Source: Pseudomonadota bacterium
GTDB lineage: Bacteria > Pseudomonadota > Gammaproteobacteria > Steroidobacterales > Steroidobacteraceae
DNA length: 64,000 bases
NCBI GenBank assembly: GCA_021808195.1
Contig: JAKBCE010000007.1
Coordinates: 78,418 to 142,417 of the forward strand
Reading direction: 5' to 3'
Shown piece by piece: positions 63,159 to 64,000 of this stretch (its first letter is position 1; each line of letters begins with the position of its first letter). Position numbers and translations under genes: made by a program. Under the pieces are notes generated by a model. That model was not told the origin of the DNA and did no database searches. It was given only the letters and a program-made list of their open reading frames with translations.

Positions 63159-63653
63159 ATGAGAACGACTATTCTCGGCTTCGCCCCCGCATTAGTCGCT
63201 GCCACTAGCGTAGCCAAAAGTCCTCATGACGGGTCGGCTGCTTGGTTCTGGCGCGTATCGTGTGGCAGTCACGGCCTCGCCATTGATGTCACGGTTGATG
63301 CGCAGTCCGTATACCACGCGGAGGTTCCGATCTGCCGCATGGCGCGAACCTCCGGTGCCATACGCCAAGAAAATGACGGTTTCAGTTTCATATTTACAAC
63401 CGTCCGGCAAATCACCTTCTCTGGATATCGATGGGCCAATGACGTTGTGCCCGCTGGAACGCAGCTGAAGATGGACATCTGGGAGGCCGGAGCGGCTCCA
63501 GACGCCCTGATACTAGGAGTTTCGGTACGCGGGCCGAAAATCGCCCTAGTCAACACGTTAATGATCGCCAAGCCTGAGGCACTCAGCACAACTGAAATCG
63601 CTACGGGCTTAACCATCACAACGCACCCCGTAGAGCCAAGGCCAAGACTATAG
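63159..63653 (+). CDS. Hypothetical protein (164 aa), island 2
   Basis: Residues 1-18 (MRTTILGFAPALVAATSV) could be a weak signal peptide. The remainder looks like a beta-rich soluble domain (SFIFTTVRQITFSGYRWAND; DALILGVSVRGPKIALVNTL). No family recognised. ATG 63159 lies about 155 bases after the ATPase stop. It is the last gene of island 2 before the right repeat. Confidence 0.6.
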   Translation: MRTTILGFAPALVAATSVAKSPHDGSAAWFWRVSCGSHGLAIDVTVDAQSVYHAEVPICRMARTSGAIRQENDGFSFIFTTVRQITFSGYRWANDVVPAGTQLKMDIWEAGAAPDALILGVSVRGPKIALVNTLMIAKPEALSTTEIATGLTITTHPVEPRPRL

Positions 63654-63948
63654 GGATGAGGCGAGCACCGAGGGGCGATTCGAATGAGTGCTATGGGCTG
63701 GCCAATTCAATTGAGCGTCCTTCCGTTTTTGCGCGACTGCGGGAGTTCCGCTTCGGTGGCGAGCAATCGGTTGATCAAGAATTGAGGGGTTCAGTTTGTT
63801 GTCTCTGATTCGCACTTGGAATATGAGACGCAAGCCAAGTACGACGCTACGTGCGAATGCCGGGGCAACGAGGGGCAAGCACGGGCAATTACCCCGGGCG
63901 GGCTCGCCGCGCAGTTCCCATGAAATTTCCCAAGCGATCAGATATTTG
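63654..63948. other. Island 2 right spacer with inverted arm-like motifs
   Basis: No gene is visible. At about 63808-63818 the motif ATTCGCACTTG is the reverse complement of the CAAGTGCGA repeats next to copies A and B. The stretch near 63865-63890 carries repeated GGGCAA motifs. These may be integrase arm sites. Confidence 0.45.
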
Positions 63949-64000
63949 CCGTCGCTGCTGTTGCCGCAGCTTGCCTGGCGTCGCGTGGGAATGGAGCGGG
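63949..64000. repeat. Island direct repeat, copy C (cut by window end)
   Basis: 63949-63976 matches the sequence before the tRNA tail in copy B (GTCGCTGCTGTT, then CGCAGCTTGC), and 63992-64000 is TGGAGCGGG, the first nine bases of the antisense tRNA-Gly tail. If the intact tRNA-Gly gene (minus strand) continues beyond 64000, this is the original attachment site. Confidence 0.7.

Overview
The window is GC-rich chromosomal DNA from a gammaproteobacterium, most likely a Xanthomonadales/Nevskiales/Steroidobacter-like lineage. This rests on gene order and families (rpmG-rpmB near radC-coaBC-dut, ftsY-ftsE-ftsX, rsmD-coaD-fpg, a proteobacterial-type gshA, ydbH/ydbL, a Tat-exported HiPIP). The genus cannot be fixed from sequence alone. 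The first gene runs in from outside the window.

Layout. 1-8.1 kb holds core metabolism: the acetyl-CoA synthetase C-terminus with a histone-H1-like tail, a YbjQ pair, ferrochelatase, a dienelactone hydrolase, a thiolase, a cyclic-nucleotide-domain patatin and a glutathione S-transferase (GST). 8.1-11.05 kb is a 2,955-bp IS1-family element with 18-bp perfect terminal inverted repeats and an 8-bp target duplication. It landed in the last codons of the GST gene. It carries a single-ORF transposase, a PemK-like toxin, three small proteins and a tRNA-shaped RNA. 11.1-43 kb is housekeeping sequence: mtnP, gshA, a YadGH-type ABC exporter, ydbL/ydbH, PAP2 plus glycosyltransferase, sixA, yheT, an M16 peptidase pair, a LysR regulator, an ACT-malic enzyme, rpoH, cytochrome b561, fpg/coaD/rsmD, ftsYEX, rpmG/rpmB, HiPIP, radC, coaBC and dut. 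A textbook CIRCE operator lies in the rpoH promoter, which suggests HrcA-sigma-32 cross-regulation.

44-57 kb is looser accessory sequence. It holds a decayed BlaI-type repressor, a CHASE3-like hybrid histidine kinase, hydrolases, two MscS-type channels and DMT and MFS transporters, separated by long gaps.

57-64 kb is a mobile-DNA hot spot. A decayed IS4-type transposase abuts the first of three direct repeats, at about 58.45, 61.31 and 63.95 kb. Each contains the antisense of a tRNA-Gly 3' end; the last is cut by the window edge. The repeats delimit two integrase-less mini-islands in tandem, of 2.9 and 2.6 kb. Each carries a DUF4143-type AAA ATPase, and the first also carries an ORF6N protein. 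The tRNA-Gly tail array and the tRNA-bearing IS1-type element are the two most unusual structures in the window.
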